Assembly: GCF_018403285.1 (NCBI RefSeq)
Contig: NZ_BOSJ01000002.1
Coordinates: 62,001 to 126,000 of the forward strand
Direction of reading: 5' to 3'
Source: Paenibacillus sp. J45TS6
Lineage (GTDB): Bacteria; Bacillota; Bacilli; Paenibacillales; Paenibacillaceae
Length of the DNA: 64,000 nucleotides
Shown here: one piece after another, positions 9,267-17,648 of the stretch
How positions within the stretch are numbered: the stretch's first letter is position 1
How the letters are laid out: the number at the start of each line of letters is the position of its first letter
Notes under the pieces: generated by a model
The model's input: only the letters and a program-made list of their open reading frames with translations
What the model was told of the DNA's origin: nothing
Databases searched by the model: none
Translations under genes and position numbers: made by a program

Positions 9267-9512
9267 TTATTTTTCATTTTTCACTGACTGCTTAAATTGC
9301 ACGATTAAAGCCTCAATATGATCCTTCGTTGAAGCGGCAGATTGTTTGTTCGCTTCCTGTATCGCGAGATGAACCTCTTTACGGAAAATATCAACTTCCG
9401 CAGGTGCGGAAATGCCAATTCGGACCGTCTCTCCCTCGACGCCGAGCACGGTAATCTCAATATGGTCATCGATCACGATGGACTCTCCCTTTTTCCTGGA
9501 TAGTACTAGCAT
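9267..9512 (-). CDS. csrA: Carbon storage regulator CsrA
   Basis: CsrA is a homodimeric RNA-binding translational repressor whose main target in Bacillales is the hag mRNA. The 81 residues begin with the classic MLVLSRKKGESIVI strand and include the conserved VRIGISAPAEVDIFRKEV segment with the RNA-binding Arg. The C-terminal tail (about 60-81) is longer than in E. coli CsrA (61 residues), as is usual for FliW-regulated CsrA proteins, where it helps bind FliW. It starts two bases after the fliW stop, and hag is next downstream. Confidence 0.97.
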   Translation of the reverse strand: MLVLSRKKGESIVIDDHIEITVLGVEGETVRIGISAPAEVDIFRKEVHLAIQEANKQSAASTKDHIEALIVQFKQSVKNEK

Positions 9513-9514
9513 CT

Positions 9515-9967
9515 TTATTCACCATCCTTTGCAAAAAGGGTTCTGGCTGCAGTTAATTCCTTGATGGCATGCCGTGTCTGGTAACCGGATTGTTGCAGCA
9601 CGATCTGTTTCGCCGCAGCATTCTCTGGATTCATGACAATGGGGGCTAGTAAATTGATGCTTGATTCCTCAATCGATGCTTGAAGGGTTACAATACAGCG
9701 TACGAGCACCTTCTCTTTAATTCCTAGTTCCATGGTATCGTGATCTGGTAATTCAAATTCATAACCTGGCTCGAATAGAAATGGGTCCGCTAAGAGAAAG
9801 GATAGACTTGGCTCACTTAGCGATTGCATCATACTAAATGGACTATCCTCATAAGGTAGAATGGCAAACTCCTTCTCTTCTTCAAATCCGGGAATTCCTC
9901 TATTAAAATGAAATATTTGATCGTCCTCTACTTCGATACTGCCCCAAGAGGTGGATTCAATGATCAA
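9515..9967 (-). CDS. fliW: Flagellar assembly factor FliW
   Basis: FliW is an antagonist of CsrA and is itself sequestered by free flagellin. When Hag is exported, FliW binds CsrA and releases hag translation. The 150 residues show the FliW signature FHFNRGIPGFEEEKEFAILPY near residues 20-40 and NLLAPIVMNP near 105. The start is TTG at 9965-9967, preceded by AAGGAGAG at good spacing. The fliW-csrA-hag order places all three partners of the feedback loop side by side. Confidence 0.95.
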   Translation of the reverse strand: MIIESTSWGSIEVEDDQIFHFNRGIPGFEEEKEFAILPYEDSPFSMMQSLSEPSLSFLLADPFLFEPGYEFELPDHDTMELGIKEKVLVRCIVTLQASIEESSINLLAPIVMNPENAAAKQIVLQQSGYQTRHAIKELTAARTLFAKDGE

Positions 9968-10007
9968 TGTAATCTCTCCTTTATCCTTGTGAGTCTACTA
10001 TTCTATA

Positions 10008-10047
10008 TAAAAAAAGCTACAGATTTGGCGGTTGCCTCTCTATAGCT
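10008..10047 (-). terminator. Imperfect terminator-like hairpin between yviE and fliW
   Basis: On the minus strand AGCTA pairs with TAGCT, with inner AGA/TCT and GGC/GCC pairs and small internal loops, followed by seven T residues. It lies just after the yviE-like stop and about 40 bp before the fliW start, so it may attenuate rather than fully stop transcription into fliW-csrA. Confidence 0.6.
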
Positions 10048-10053
10048 TCTATG

Positions 10054-10623
10054 TTACACCGTCTGATCTACTTCAGGGGGAATAAATTGGATAGACGGAT
10101 ACTGCATCATATAGATCTGCAGCTTGCCCCGCTGATAGTCAATCTCCGGCTTGTTTACTTTCACATCGATGGCTACTGAACCTCTTTCAATCTCGATGTC
10201 TGTCTTTCGAGTATTAAAGTGTATATCTACATTATCTATGGAGGCTTCACCTCGGAATTCCCCTAGAACCGGTAAAGCCTCCTGTTTCCCATATACCTCA
10301 GCGATCGTATTACCCGGCTTATAAAAATCCGCCATCCGATTACCCTGCTCAACTCGTTTGGCAATTCCCTCAAGGAAAATTTGCTTAACGTTTGAATACA
10401 ACCGCTGTGTCATCTCTATCTGTGTTCCCCCGGTAAAAGCAGCTTTTGCGCGCGACGAATCTACAACAAGCTCAGGCTGATGCTGATCGATTTGAAGGGT
10501 TGCTGGGTTACTCTTGATCTGAAGATCTGCTTTTGGTTGTCTTATGGAATACTGTCCTAAATCTGCATCAATGCCAATACGTCCGTTCTGCTGCCTGATC
10601 TGAAGCATAGGGATTGTGCTCAT
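10054..10623 (-). CDS. YviE-like flagellar operon protein (DUF6470)
   Basis: This 189-residue protein has no signal peptide or membrane segment. Its motifs are MLQIRQQNGRIGIDADLGQ near the N-terminus and repeated beta-strand segments ending PSIQFIPPEVD. That pattern and its position between flgL and fliW match YviE of B. subtilis, a protein of unknown function kept in flagellar operons. It follows flgL by 27 bp. The family is likely; the molecular role is unknown. Confidence 0.75.
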   Translation of the reverse strand: MSTIPMLQIRQQNGRIGIDADLGQYSIRQPKADLQIKSNPATLQIDQHQPELVVDSSRAKAAFTGGTQIEMTQRLYSNVKQIFLEGIAKRVEQGNRMADFYKPGNTIAEVYGKQEALPVLGEFRGEASIDNVDIHFNTRKTDIEIERGSVAIDVKVNKPEIDYQRGKLQIYMMQYPSIQFIPPEVDQTV

Positions 10624-10650
10624 GATAATAGAAGCCTCCTCTCATCTTAC

Positions 10651-11574
10651 TTATCTAAGAAAGTCAACTAAGGAAGAGGAGATAATTTTTGCACCAACAG
10701 ATAATGTTGCGTTATAGATATTTTCTTGAATCTGCGAACGAACAGCCAGCTCAGCGTAATCCGCATCTTCTGTTTTCGCTTGCAGACTCGTTAAGTTATA
10801 TTCCATATCACCGAGTCTATTTTGCATTAGTTCAATCCTATTCATCTTTGCACCAATACCTGCCTGTGCAGCTGTTAGTTTCTCTACACGAGTGTCCATT
10901 TGAGCCAGTTCAGCAGAGATCGCATCAAAATTCCCAGCTTTCAATGCTTCACTCAAACGATCCGCTATTGCAAATACATTGTCTGTCTCATCTGCGGAGC
11001 CCATCACGTCATTACCGCTCACATTAATAGCTAACTGTATCCCGCTGCCGACAGCATAATTTACATTTCCGGTATCAATCATGTCTTTTTTAAATACAGA
11101 AGTGTCTGATACATTTTCAGCGTTTTTCGCAAAATCATATGGCTTCTGATTATAGCCCTCACCGTTAAAGATATATTTCCCGTTAAGCTGGCTATTGCCG
11201 ATATCGACAAACTGTTCTTTCAGCTGATTCACTTCAAGACGAATACTCTCCAGGGCACTTTGTGGGTTGGTTCCGCTTGATGCCGTAACTGTTAGTTCTC
11301 GCATTCTCTGCAAAACTTCGTTGGTCTGAGATACGACGGTATCTGAGTAATCCAGCCAGGAAATGGCCGAATCCACATTGCTCTGATATTCCGCATTGGA
11401 ACTCAGTTCTGTACGGTATCGCAATGCATATGTAATACCTACTGGGTCATCTGAAGGCTTGTTAATCTTCATTCCCGTGGACATTTGAAGCTGCGTATCA
11501 TTAAGTTGCTTCGCGTTACGGTTAATGTTCATCATGAGCTGGTTGCTCATCATATTCGAGGTTACTCGGATCAT
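10651..11574 (-). CDS. flgL: Flagellar hook-associated protein 3 FlgL
   Basis: FlgL forms the hook-filament junction next to the flagellin filament. The 307 residues start MIRVTSNMMSNQLMMNINRNAKQLNDTQLQMSTGMKI-like (a flagellin-type D0 helix with LS/TGxxI and PSDDPVGI) and end with a flagellin-like C-terminal helix (SSSLVDFLR). It lies 32 bp after flgK in the same transcript. Confidence 0.95.
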   Translation of the reverse strand: MIRVTSNMMSNQLMMNINRNAKQLNDTQLQMSTGMKINKPSDDPVGITYALRYRTELSSNAEYQSNVDSAISWLDYSDTVVSQTNEVLQRMRELTVTASSGTNPQSALESIRLEVNQLKEQFVDIGNSQLNGKYIFNGEGYNQKPYDFAKNAENVSDTSVFKKDMIDTGNVNYAVGSGIQLAINVSGNDVMGSADETDNVFAIADRLSEALKAGNFDAISAELAQMDTRVEKLTAAQAGIGAKMNRIELMQNRLGDMEYNLTSLQAKTEDADYAELAVRSQIQENIYNATLSVGAKIISSSLVDFLR

Positions 11575-11606
11575 CGTATTACCCTCCTGCCTGCCTTGTC
11601 TTCCTA

Positions 11607-13190
11607 CTATCTTCCTACAGTCCCGGTTCCATTAATTAATTTCTCTAACAGCTCATCAAACGTCGTCATAAATCTAGCAGCTGCGCTATAGGCATGCTGG
11701 AACTTAATCATGTTGCTCATCTCTTCATCCAGCGATACTCCGCTGACGGATTGCCGAGAGTTCTCCACCTGAGTCACCAAAGAGGAAGAGTTCGTCATTT
11801 TACGATAAGCTTCCTGTGTCTGAACCCCAAGTTCTCCAACCATCGATTTATATAAATCATTAAGTGTCGTCTTATCTGTTCCACCTGGTGTAGTAAAGGA
11901 AGTGCCTTTCAGACTTCCCATGAGTGAAGCTAGGGTATTATTCCCTTTCACCGCATTACCCGAAGCATCAAGGCGTAAGGAGGAAGCGATTTTATTAGGA
12001 TTGAGTTGAATTTCTTTATTAAGCGTAATGTTGCCTGCGGTAATCGTTCCACCATCTGCTCCTGTGAAAAAAGGAATGCCGGCACTTGCAGAGCCATCTA
12101 ATGAAAAACCAAGCTCATGAAGTCCGTTGAGGCCCTTCACCGTTAAAGGCGTCTCATTCTTGAGAACAGCTCCCGCTGGAAATGCTTGTCCTGCCAGAAC
12201 GGTAGACTCAGCACCATTAACCGTAATCACGGTATCTTGATCTGCTAGGGTACCTTCCCGCACAGAGGAACCGGCAGGTAAAGTAATCGTAACATCGCCA
12301 TTCGCAATGGTATTTGCCAGCTGATTCAGATCATTCTGAAAGCTCGTTACAAAGCTGTCTCTCGAAATGACCATTCCATAAACTTCGCCGCCCGTAAGAT
12401 CTCCAGATGCATAAGCGTCCGTAAGGAGAGCACTCGTCACTTCTGTAACTGCCGTACCATTCACCAGATTCGTTCCACCAATGGAAATATTGTATCCTTG
12501 TTGATTTTCCGTCACGGTTACATTCGCAATTCTGGATAACTTATCGGTAAGGAGATCACGCTGATCACGAAGATCATTTGCGTTATCGCCCAAAGATTCA
12601 ATTCTTGAAATCGTATTATTCAAATCGGCAATAGACGTAAGATACGTTTGCATCTCTTGTGCCTTAACACCGATATTTGCAGTAAGGTCCTGATTTAATC
12701 CATCTAGCTGCTTGCTCATGAGGTTCATTGCATCCGTTAGAGCAAGTGCGGATTCTTTTACTATATTACGGGCTGTGAGGTTCTCCGGATCTTTACTTAG
12801 ATCAGACCAGGAAGACCAGAACTTATCTAATACGGTCTGTAGACCGGTATCGGAAGGTTCGGTCATGATTCCCTGGATTTTATCCAGCGCATCATATTGG
12901 ATCTCCCAATTTCCAAGGCTCGAATTCTCGCTGCGGAACTGACTGTCGAGGAACCCCTGGCGAATTCGTTCAATGGCTGAGAACTCTACCCCCGAACCTA
13001 ATTGGCCCGGGTTAGTAGATCTTAAGTAAGCAAGCGGATCCATGGGAGAAGAAGCGGTCATTTTTACCGTTTGTCTCGTGTAACCCTCTGTATTGGCATT
13101 GGATATGTTGTGACCTGTTGTATTGAGTGCTGCCGTTTGTGTAAACAAACTGCGTTTCGCAGTCTCTATCGAATGAAAAGTGGAAACCAT
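11607..13190 (-). CDS. flgK: Flagellar hook-associated protein 1 FlgK
   Basis: FlgK is the hook-proximal junction protein. The 527 residues begin MVSTFHSIETAKRSL and contain the rod/hook signature ALNTTGHNISNANTEGYTRQ at about 20-40. The C-terminus has the paired signature GVSLDEEMSNMIKFQHAYSAAARFMT. The middle (about 200-420) is a variable domain. It follows flgN by 18 bp and precedes flgL. Confidence 0.95.
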   Translation of the reverse strand: MVSTFHSIETAKRSLFTQTAALNTTGHNISNANTEGYTRQTVKMTASSPMDPLAYLRSTNPGQLGSGVEFSAIERIRQGFLDSQFRSENSSLGNWEIQYDALDKIQGIMTEPSDTGLQTVLDKFWSSWSDLSKDPENLTARNIVKESALALTDAMNLMSKQLDGLNQDLTANIGVKAQEMQTYLTSIADLNNTISRIESLGDNANDLRDQRDLLTDKLSRIANVTVTENQQGYNISIGGTNLVNGTAVTEVTSALLTDAYASGDLTGGEVYGMVISRDSFVTSFQNDLNQLANTIANGDVTITLPAGSSVREGTLADQDTVITVNGAESTVLAGQAFPAGAVLKNETPLTVKGLNGLHELGFSLDGSASAGIPFFTGADGGTITAGNITLNKEIQLNPNKIASSLRLDASGNAVKGNNTLASLMGSLKGTSFTTPGGTDKTTLNDLYKSMVGELGVQTQEAYRKMTNSSSLVTQVENSRQSVSGVSLDEEMSNMIKFQHAYSAAARFMTTFDELLEKLINGTGTVGR

Positions 13191-13208
13191 CGTGTTACTC
13201 CTCCTAAC

Positions 13209-13709
13209 TTAAGCTCGTGAGTCGAAATATCCGAATTGACCTACCGCTCCCTGGCGTTGATCTGGATGTTTGTACACCGGCTCCATTGTTGGCTTATCGA
13301 TCAGCACGTCCAATGAATAATCAATAAAAGCGAGTGACTGTTCTAACAATTTTTGATTGATTTCATTCATTTCTTTGAGCTGCAATAAGGTTGTGCTTAG
13401 CGCCATTTGAGCTTGTTGTAATCTTTCCTTATCCTCTACATCAAATACGAGACGAGAGATTTCCGTAATGGTCAGATTTAATTTGGACTTAATTCCACGC
13501 TCGAGTAAGAAGGAGACAATCGCTTCATTTTTCATGACTTCCTGACTTTGAATGCGCTTCAATATGACTGACTCTTGGTTTAACAAACGGATTAACGTAT
13601 CTGTATCGTTCTTAATAATGGATTCTTTCTTCACTTCTGCTGTACGAAGCATCTCACGATGCGTTGTCTCAAGTTCATACATGGCATCAATTAATTGATT
13701 TAGGGACAT
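13209..13709 (-). CDS. flgN: FlgN family chaperone for FlgK and FlgL
   Basis: FlgN-type chaperones hold the hook-associated proteins before export. The 166 residues are largely helical, with long coiled-coil potential (residues 1-60 and 80-130), a typical FlgN length and no signal sequence. Position between flgM and flgK is the conserved one (yvyG in B. subtilis). Sequence alone is weakly diagnostic, so context carries much of the weight. Confidence 0.85.
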   Translation of the reverse strand: MSLNQLIDAMYELETTHREMLRTAEVKKESIIKNDTDTLIRLLNQESVILKRIQSQEVMKNEAIVSFLLERGIKSKLNLTITEISRLVFDVEDKERLQQAQMALSTTLLQLKEMNEINQKLLEQSLAFIDYSLDVLIDKPTMEPVYKHPDQRQGAVGQFGYFDSRA

Positions 13710-13718
13710 AACTCTCTC

Positions 13719-14003
13719 CTACTTCTCGGAACTTGATTTAAAATACGGCATCATCTTCTCGGCAAGCTTAACTGTATCGACTCTATAGGTGCCTGAAGCA
13801 ACTTGTTGTTTCAGTTCCTGAATACGCTGTGTGCGTTCGCTGTTATGGACTTGTTCTTGTTTTTGAAGCATTTCCATCGCCTCTGGTGAGATCGTAATCT
13901 CATCCTTGCGGTTTGTTTTCTTTCCTTCGGTCTGCTGAGCAGACTCTATGTTTTTGGAATAAGAATGAATTGCTCCAATGCGACCGGATTCATTAATTTT
14001 CAT
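13719..14003 (-). CDS. flgM: Anti-sigma factor FlgM
   Basis: FlgM binds and inhibits SigD until the hook is complete. The 94 residues have a disordered N-terminal half (MKINESGRIGAIHSY). The conserved SigD-binding C-terminal half has DEITISPEAMEMLQ near 35-48, then IQELKQQVASGTYRVDTVKLAEKMM. It is the first gene after its own SigD promoter and starts the flgM-flgN-flgK-flgL-yviE run, so SigD drives its own inhibitor. Confidence 0.94.
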   Translation of the reverse strand: MKINESGRIGAIHSYSKNIESAQQTEGKKTNRKDEITISPEAMEMLQKQEQVHNSERTQRIQELKQQVASGTYRVDTVKLAEKMMPYFKSSSEK

Positions 14004-14028
14004 ATACGAAGCACCTGCCCTTTCCCTT

Positions 14029-14056
14029 ATATCGGAATGATCTATTGTATCATCAA
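14029..14056 (-). promoter_or_regulatory. SigD-type promoter of flgM
   Basis: TCCGATAT (14029-14036) with TTGA 16 bp upstream (14053-14056). The -10 is excellent and the -35 is two bases off TAAA. Predicted leader is under 25 bases. Confidence 0.65.
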
Positions 14057-14068
14057 GTCATCTAAAAT

Positions 14069-14102
14069 AAAAAAACCGATAATCTTTACTAAAGTTATCG
14101 GT
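14069..14102 (-). terminator. Terminator between yvyF and flgM
   Basis: ACCGATAA/TTATCGGT plus an inner CTTT/AAAG stem around loop AGT with one bulged A, followed by a seven-T run. It separates yvyF from flgM, which has its own promoter immediately downstream. Confidence 0.8.
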
Positions 14103-14151
14103 AGAGGTTGAAACATTGTTTATAGTGTTACAGCGAATTAAGTCCTGTCTC

Positions 14152-14559
14152 CTAGGAACGTCCTGATTTGTCGATTGCACGATAGGCACCTGCTCCTAGA
14201 GAGCGTCCTTCCCCCTGACTAACCTCCCGGGCTGCACTGCTCAAATCCTTGGTCAAACGCGAACGACAGCTTTCGCACATATGTCCTTCACGAATGAAAG
14301 TACCACAAACTTCACAAGGCAACATAAGATTCGGCGCATCCACTACAGAGATCCGGCCTTCCTTAATAAAACGTGTAATCTGCTTAATGGATACACCTGT
14401 CTCATCGGACAGTTCTTGGACGTTCGCGCCCCTATGTTTACGTAAATATTCGGCACAGTCAACATATTGCTGTTCAATTTCTCTGAGACAAGTTGGACAA
14501 CAGCCCATTACGTTAAGCGCGTAAAGCTTGCCGCAGTGAGGACAGTTACCTACATTCAT
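14152..14559 (-). CDS. YvyF-like zinc-ribbon flagellar operon protein
   Basis: The 135 residues carry two zinc-ribbon-like clusters: CPHC and CPTC (about residues 6-21), and CEVC with CESC (about 83-98). Between them is a helix-turn-helix-like segment (NVQELSDETGVSIKQITRFIKEGRI). This layout and the position before flgM match YvyF (TIGR03826 family) of the comF-flgM region. Its function is unproven; a DNA- or RNA-binding regulatory role is inference. It is preceded by both a SigA and a SigD promoter. Confidence 0.8.
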   Translation of the reverse strand: MNVGNCPHCGKLYALNVMGCCPTCLREIEQQYVDCAEYLRKHRGANVQELSDETGVSIKQITRFIKEGRISVVDAPNLMLPCEVCGTFIREGHMCESCRSRLTKDLSSAAREVSQGEGRSLGAGAYRAIDKSGRS

Positions 14560-14605
14560 CCTCTTCAGCCTCCTTCAGATAGATCATTTCCGAATGCTTT
14601 TCCTC

Positions 14606-14634
14606 ATTATACCTACGATATTTAGCCTTGTCAT
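14606..14634 (-). promoter_or_regulatory. SigA promoter of yvyF
   Basis: ATGACA (14629-14634), 17-bp spacer, TATAAT (14606-14611), about 47 bp before the yvyF start. Confidence 0.7.
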
Positions 14635-14739
14635 CTTTGGTAGTTATGAGAAACAGTGGAAAGCCAGTGCTTGCATAACTGTGAAAAATAGAGCACGAAT
14701 TCACTTATTTTCACACGATGAATTGACTCGTTTATTTCT

Positions 14740-14767
14740 ATATCGGAGAAACGCCACCGAAATCTTA
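14740..14767 (-). promoter_or_regulatory. SigD-type promoter upstream of yvyF
   Basis: TAAG (14764-14767), 16-bp spacer, TCCGATAT (14740-14747), lying immediately after the comFC stop. It has the same spacing and -10 as the flaG and hag promoters. Confidence 0.68.
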
Positions 14768-15574
14768 CTAGGATCTGGCCCAAGTGAGCGTATAAATTTT
14801 AAAATAGATACCGCGCTCTTCTCCCCATCGGTTGATTGCCTGGCTGCAAGCTTCGAGTGTACTACCCGTTGTATAAACATCATCTACTAGAATGAGGTGA
14901 ATCGGTTGATGCTCATCGGCTAGTGGCAGATTCATTAGTATCTTCTTCATATAAATCGAAGCTTCCTCATGAACAGCAAAAATGTTACGCATCGATTCTA
15001 CCCGTTCTTTGCGAGACTTATAACTTTGTTTCTCGGTGTGCTGTGTACGCATCAGCATGGGAATAACCGGAAGACACACCTCATGACTAAGTACTTCAGC
15101 AAGTCTTTCGGCTTGATTAAACCCCCGCTCTATATGTCGCTCCCTACTCACCGGAACAAACGTAACCGCCTGTGCCTGCCAGATCATATGAGGGGAAAGC
15201 GTCATCTCACGCTGCAAAGCACGGTAAGCTGTACCCAGCATGGTCCCAAGAAGCGGAGCCATCCTTTCTTTGCCCCGGTACTTATACACCGCCAGCCACT
15301 CTCGCATGAGAGGATCATACCTTACTGCACTTCGGTTCATCTCAAAAGAACGGCGGAGGTTCTCCGCTCTTGCACAGTCTGGGCAGCCGATCGCTCTGCC
15401 GCAGCGATGACAGCGTATGCTTCGAATCCACGGAATACTAGAAATACAGCGTGGGCAAAGCCCCGTCAGCGCAGTAGAAGACAGAGCTCCTCGGTTTCCA
15501 CATGCGACGCAGATTTGTCCCGGCGGCGCAGCCAGCCCATGCAAAAAGGAACGTACCCAATCAAACCTAATCAT
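14768..15574 (-). CDS. comFC: ComF family phosphoribosyltransferase-like competence protein
   Basis: ComFC-type proteins are needed for efficient uptake of transforming DNA and bind single-stranded DNA or ComFA in studied species. Residues about 20-70 hold zinc-binding cysteine pairs (CVAC, CPRC, CHRC and CPDC). The C-terminal half is a type I PRTase fold with the PRPP-loop motif LILVDDVYTTGSTLEAC at about 225-242. The 268-residue length is slightly above the usual 220-240. It overlaps comFA by 8 bp, so the two are coupled. No comFB lies between them, unlike B. subtilis. Confidence 0.93.
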   Translation of the reverse strand: MIRFDWVRSFLHGLAAPPGQICVACGNRGALSSTALTGLCPRCISSIPWIRSIRCHRCGRAIGCPDCARAENLRRSFEMNRSAVRYDPLMREWLAVYKYRGKERMAPLLGTMLGTAYRALQREMTLSPHMIWQAQAVTFVPVSRERHIERGFNQAERLAEVLSHEVCLPVIPMLMRTQHTEKQSYKSRKERVESMRNIFAVHEEASIYMKKILMNLPLADEHQPIHLILVDDVYTTGSTLEACSQAINRWGEERGIYFKIYTLTWARS

Positions 15575-17480
15575 CTGCTGACTCCTTTCCCAATAAATAC
15601 CCTTGGCGTCTTGCGATCGTATTCATTCGTTTGATTTGCTTTACGGCTTCTTTCTGACCGAGACTGCGCTCGGGTGCTGCAAAAACGACATTTCCGGCAG
15701 GATCATCTTTCGACCTTCCTGCTCGTCCTGCCATCTGCACAAGAGAAGCTGCATCAAACAGCCGGTTGTTGGCATCGAGGATATACACATCACTCTTGGG
15801 TACGGTGACCCCGCGTTCGAGAATCGTTGTTGTGACGAGTAAACGAATCGTCCGATCCCGAAAAGCCATGACCTTCTCTGCACGCAGCGGATCTTCAGAC
15901 GAGGTTCCTTCGATTCTTAGATCAGGCAATGTAAGCCTGAGCAAATGTAATAAAGCATCAATCTGAGCAATCCGAGTGACAAACATAAAAATTTGCGCAC
16001 CTCGCTCGATGGAAAACGTGAGTCTTCTGAGTAATTCCGCAGGCAGCTTATGTTGCTTCAATAACTGCTGGACAGAAGGAACTTTCAGCAACAGCGGTAC
16101 GGGCAGAGGATGCCGATGAAAACGAACCGGCACTCTCGCATAGGCAAGCTTGCCGCTGGCTGCTTGCTTCTGCAGTTCCCTTGGCGGGGTGGCAGATAAA
16201 TAGATAAAGCTGCCGCCCTGTTTGCAGCATGCTTCCGCTGCATAAGCGAGCATGGGATCGTTGTGGTATGGGAAGGCATCGAGCTCATCGATGATGACCA
16301 GGTCAAAAGCGTGGCGGAAGCGAAGCAGCTGGTGCGTTGTGGCGAGGGTAAGTTCTCCTCGCCGCCAGCGGTCGCTGCTTCCGCCATAGAGGGTGGCGCG
16401 CGTCACCTCAGGGAACGCGCGGGCCACCCGGGGAGCGAGCTCCAGCACCACATCGCGCCGCGGTGTGGCTACGAGCACGCTCCCCCCGCTGCTGAGTATT
16501 GCATCCAGCAGCGGGAAGGTCATCTCGGTCTTGCCGGCGCCGGTTACGGCCCATAGCAAGAACCGGCCTTTGGCCGCAGCGGAGCTGGCATCGCGCCGCT
16601 CCGCCAAGTACGCAAGCGCCGCGCCTGTGGCTGCGCTTTGCGCTGGGCTAAGTCCCCACCGGCTGTCTGCCACGTTGGGGACTCCCCCGGCCGCTCCCTT
16701 TACGGCCGGGGGCGCTGCACCTTGCAGCAGCAGCGCGCAAGCCCGGCTGCGCCCGAGCGCGAGGCAAGCCTCGCAGTAAGCGCATGCCGAACTACCGCAT
16801 GCCGCGCACGGACTTTGCTCGGCTGCAACACTGCCACAGCGACGGCAGTGCAGCTGCACTCGCCGGCCAAGAAGCCACTGCTCCAAACTGTGCCGCTGCT
16901 TATGAATCGGCTGTTCGGCTACGGCTGCTTCATAAGTAATCCGTCCCGCCAAATATCCAAGCTGAATGGCAGCTTTATATTCGGTTTGCATACTCGGAAC
17001 GTTCTCCGTTAGCAGTGCTTCCACTTCCGGGAGCAACAGCTGTCTGCCTGTGAGCTGCCCCGCGGCCTCTACTGCATCATCATAAAGGGAATGAATCACC
17101 TCCTCTGCATGACTAGTTCCCCTAAGCGGCACGATTTTAATATCTAAACAATCACGAAGTAACTTCATGCCATCCTTAACCGGCTCCCTTGCTACCTTCT
17201 CTTGTAAAATAGACTCGGTCCATCTTCTCCAGCTCTGAATCGATGTTTCCTCTCTAATCATTGCACTCTGCTTACGGAAATTTTCTCTCAGATGGCATGC
17301 CCAAGAAAAAGGCATTTGGGATGAAATGCAGATGATAGACCAAGGCTCCTTAGTCTTCTGTCTTCTAGCTTCCCACCATAACTGGTCGGCTTCTGGACAG
17401 ATCGATATATATAAATTCAGCTCATCTGATTTTGAATGATCTCCTTCTTCTTCCCTTGCCAAATATACAGCTACCTTCAC
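15567..17480 (-). CDS. comFA: ComFA-like DNA uptake helicase
   Basis: ComFA is a DEAD-type translocase at the cytoplasmic face of the DNA uptake machine. The GTG at 17478-17480 is chosen because AGGAGG stands seven bases before it, giving 637 residues. A long N-terminal region (about 1-205) precedes a four-pair cysteine zinc finger (CRRC, CAAC, CAYC region). The helicase follows: Walker A GAGKTE, DEAD-box variant DELD, SATPP, then lobe 2 with VTTTILERGVTVP and QMAGRAGRSKDDP. It exceeds B. subtilis ComFA (463 residues) mainly at the N-terminus. Positions 16380-16870, encoding the finger and helicase start, are far more GC-rich than the flanks. Confidence 0.9.
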   Translation of the reverse strand: MKVAVYLAREEEGDHSKSDELNLYISICPEADQLWWEARRQKTKEPWSIICISSQMPFSWACHLRENFRKQSAMIREETSIQSWRRWTESILQEKVAREPVKDGMKLLRDCLDIKIVPLRGTSHAEEVIHSLYDDAVEAAGQLTGRQLLLPEVEALLTENVPSMQTEYKAAIQLGYLAGRITYEAAVAEQPIHKQRHSLEQWLLGRRVQLHCRRCGSVAAEQSPCAACGSSACAYCEACLALGRSRACALLLQGAAPPAVKGAAGGVPNVADSRWGLSPAQSAATGAALAYLAERRDASSAAAKGRFLLWAVTGAGKTEMTFPLLDAILSSGGSVLVATPRRDVVLELAPRVARAFPEVTRATLYGGSSDRWRRGELTLATTHQLLRFRHAFDLVIIDELDAFPYHNDPMLAYAAEACCKQGGSFIYLSATPPRELQKQAASGKLAYARVPVRFHRHPLPVPLLLKVPSVQQLLKQHKLPAELLRRLTFSIERGAQIFMFVTRIAQIDALLHLLRLTLPDLRIEGTSSEDPLRAEKVMAFRDRTIRLLVTTTILERGVTVPKSDVYILDANNRLFDAASLVQMAGRAGRSKDDPAGNVVFAAPERSLGQKEAVKQIKRMNTIARRQGYLLGKESADD

Positions 17481-17502
17481 AGCCTTCCCTCCTGAATCAC
17501 GC

Positions 17503-17544
17503 AAAAAAGCACATACCTCGGTAAATCTACCGAAGTATGTGCTT
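17503..17544 (-). terminator. Strong hairpin terminator immediately before comFA
   Basis: A 17-bp stem (one G-U pair) with loop GATT, followed by a six-T run. It ends about 22 bp before the comFA start and 105 bp after the preceding gene's stop, so any transcript entering comFA from upstream must pass it. Confidence 0.85.
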
Positions 17545-17595
17545 CATACTCAATGATAATATAGAAAAAAATAACATATAAGTTCTATATATACA

Positions 17596-17625
17596 ATATT
17601 AATGACAATACCGCAACTTTTTCAA
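17596..17625 (-). promoter_or_regulatory. Candidate promoter ahead of the comFA leader hairpin
   Basis: TTGAAA (17620-17625), 18-bp spacer, TAATAT (17596-17601), between the 17649 gene and the hairpin. It would give a leader of roughly 100 bases that contains the terminator. No convincing ComK box (AAAA-N5-TTTT) was found. Confidence 0.4.
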
Positions 17626-17648
17626 AGCTCATTCGTTTTATAATATAT

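Noticed and set aside
16380-16870. Horizontally acquired insert in comFA
   Set aside because: The GC-rich DNA encodes the expected zinc-finger and helicase motifs in frame, so it is not foreign sequence.
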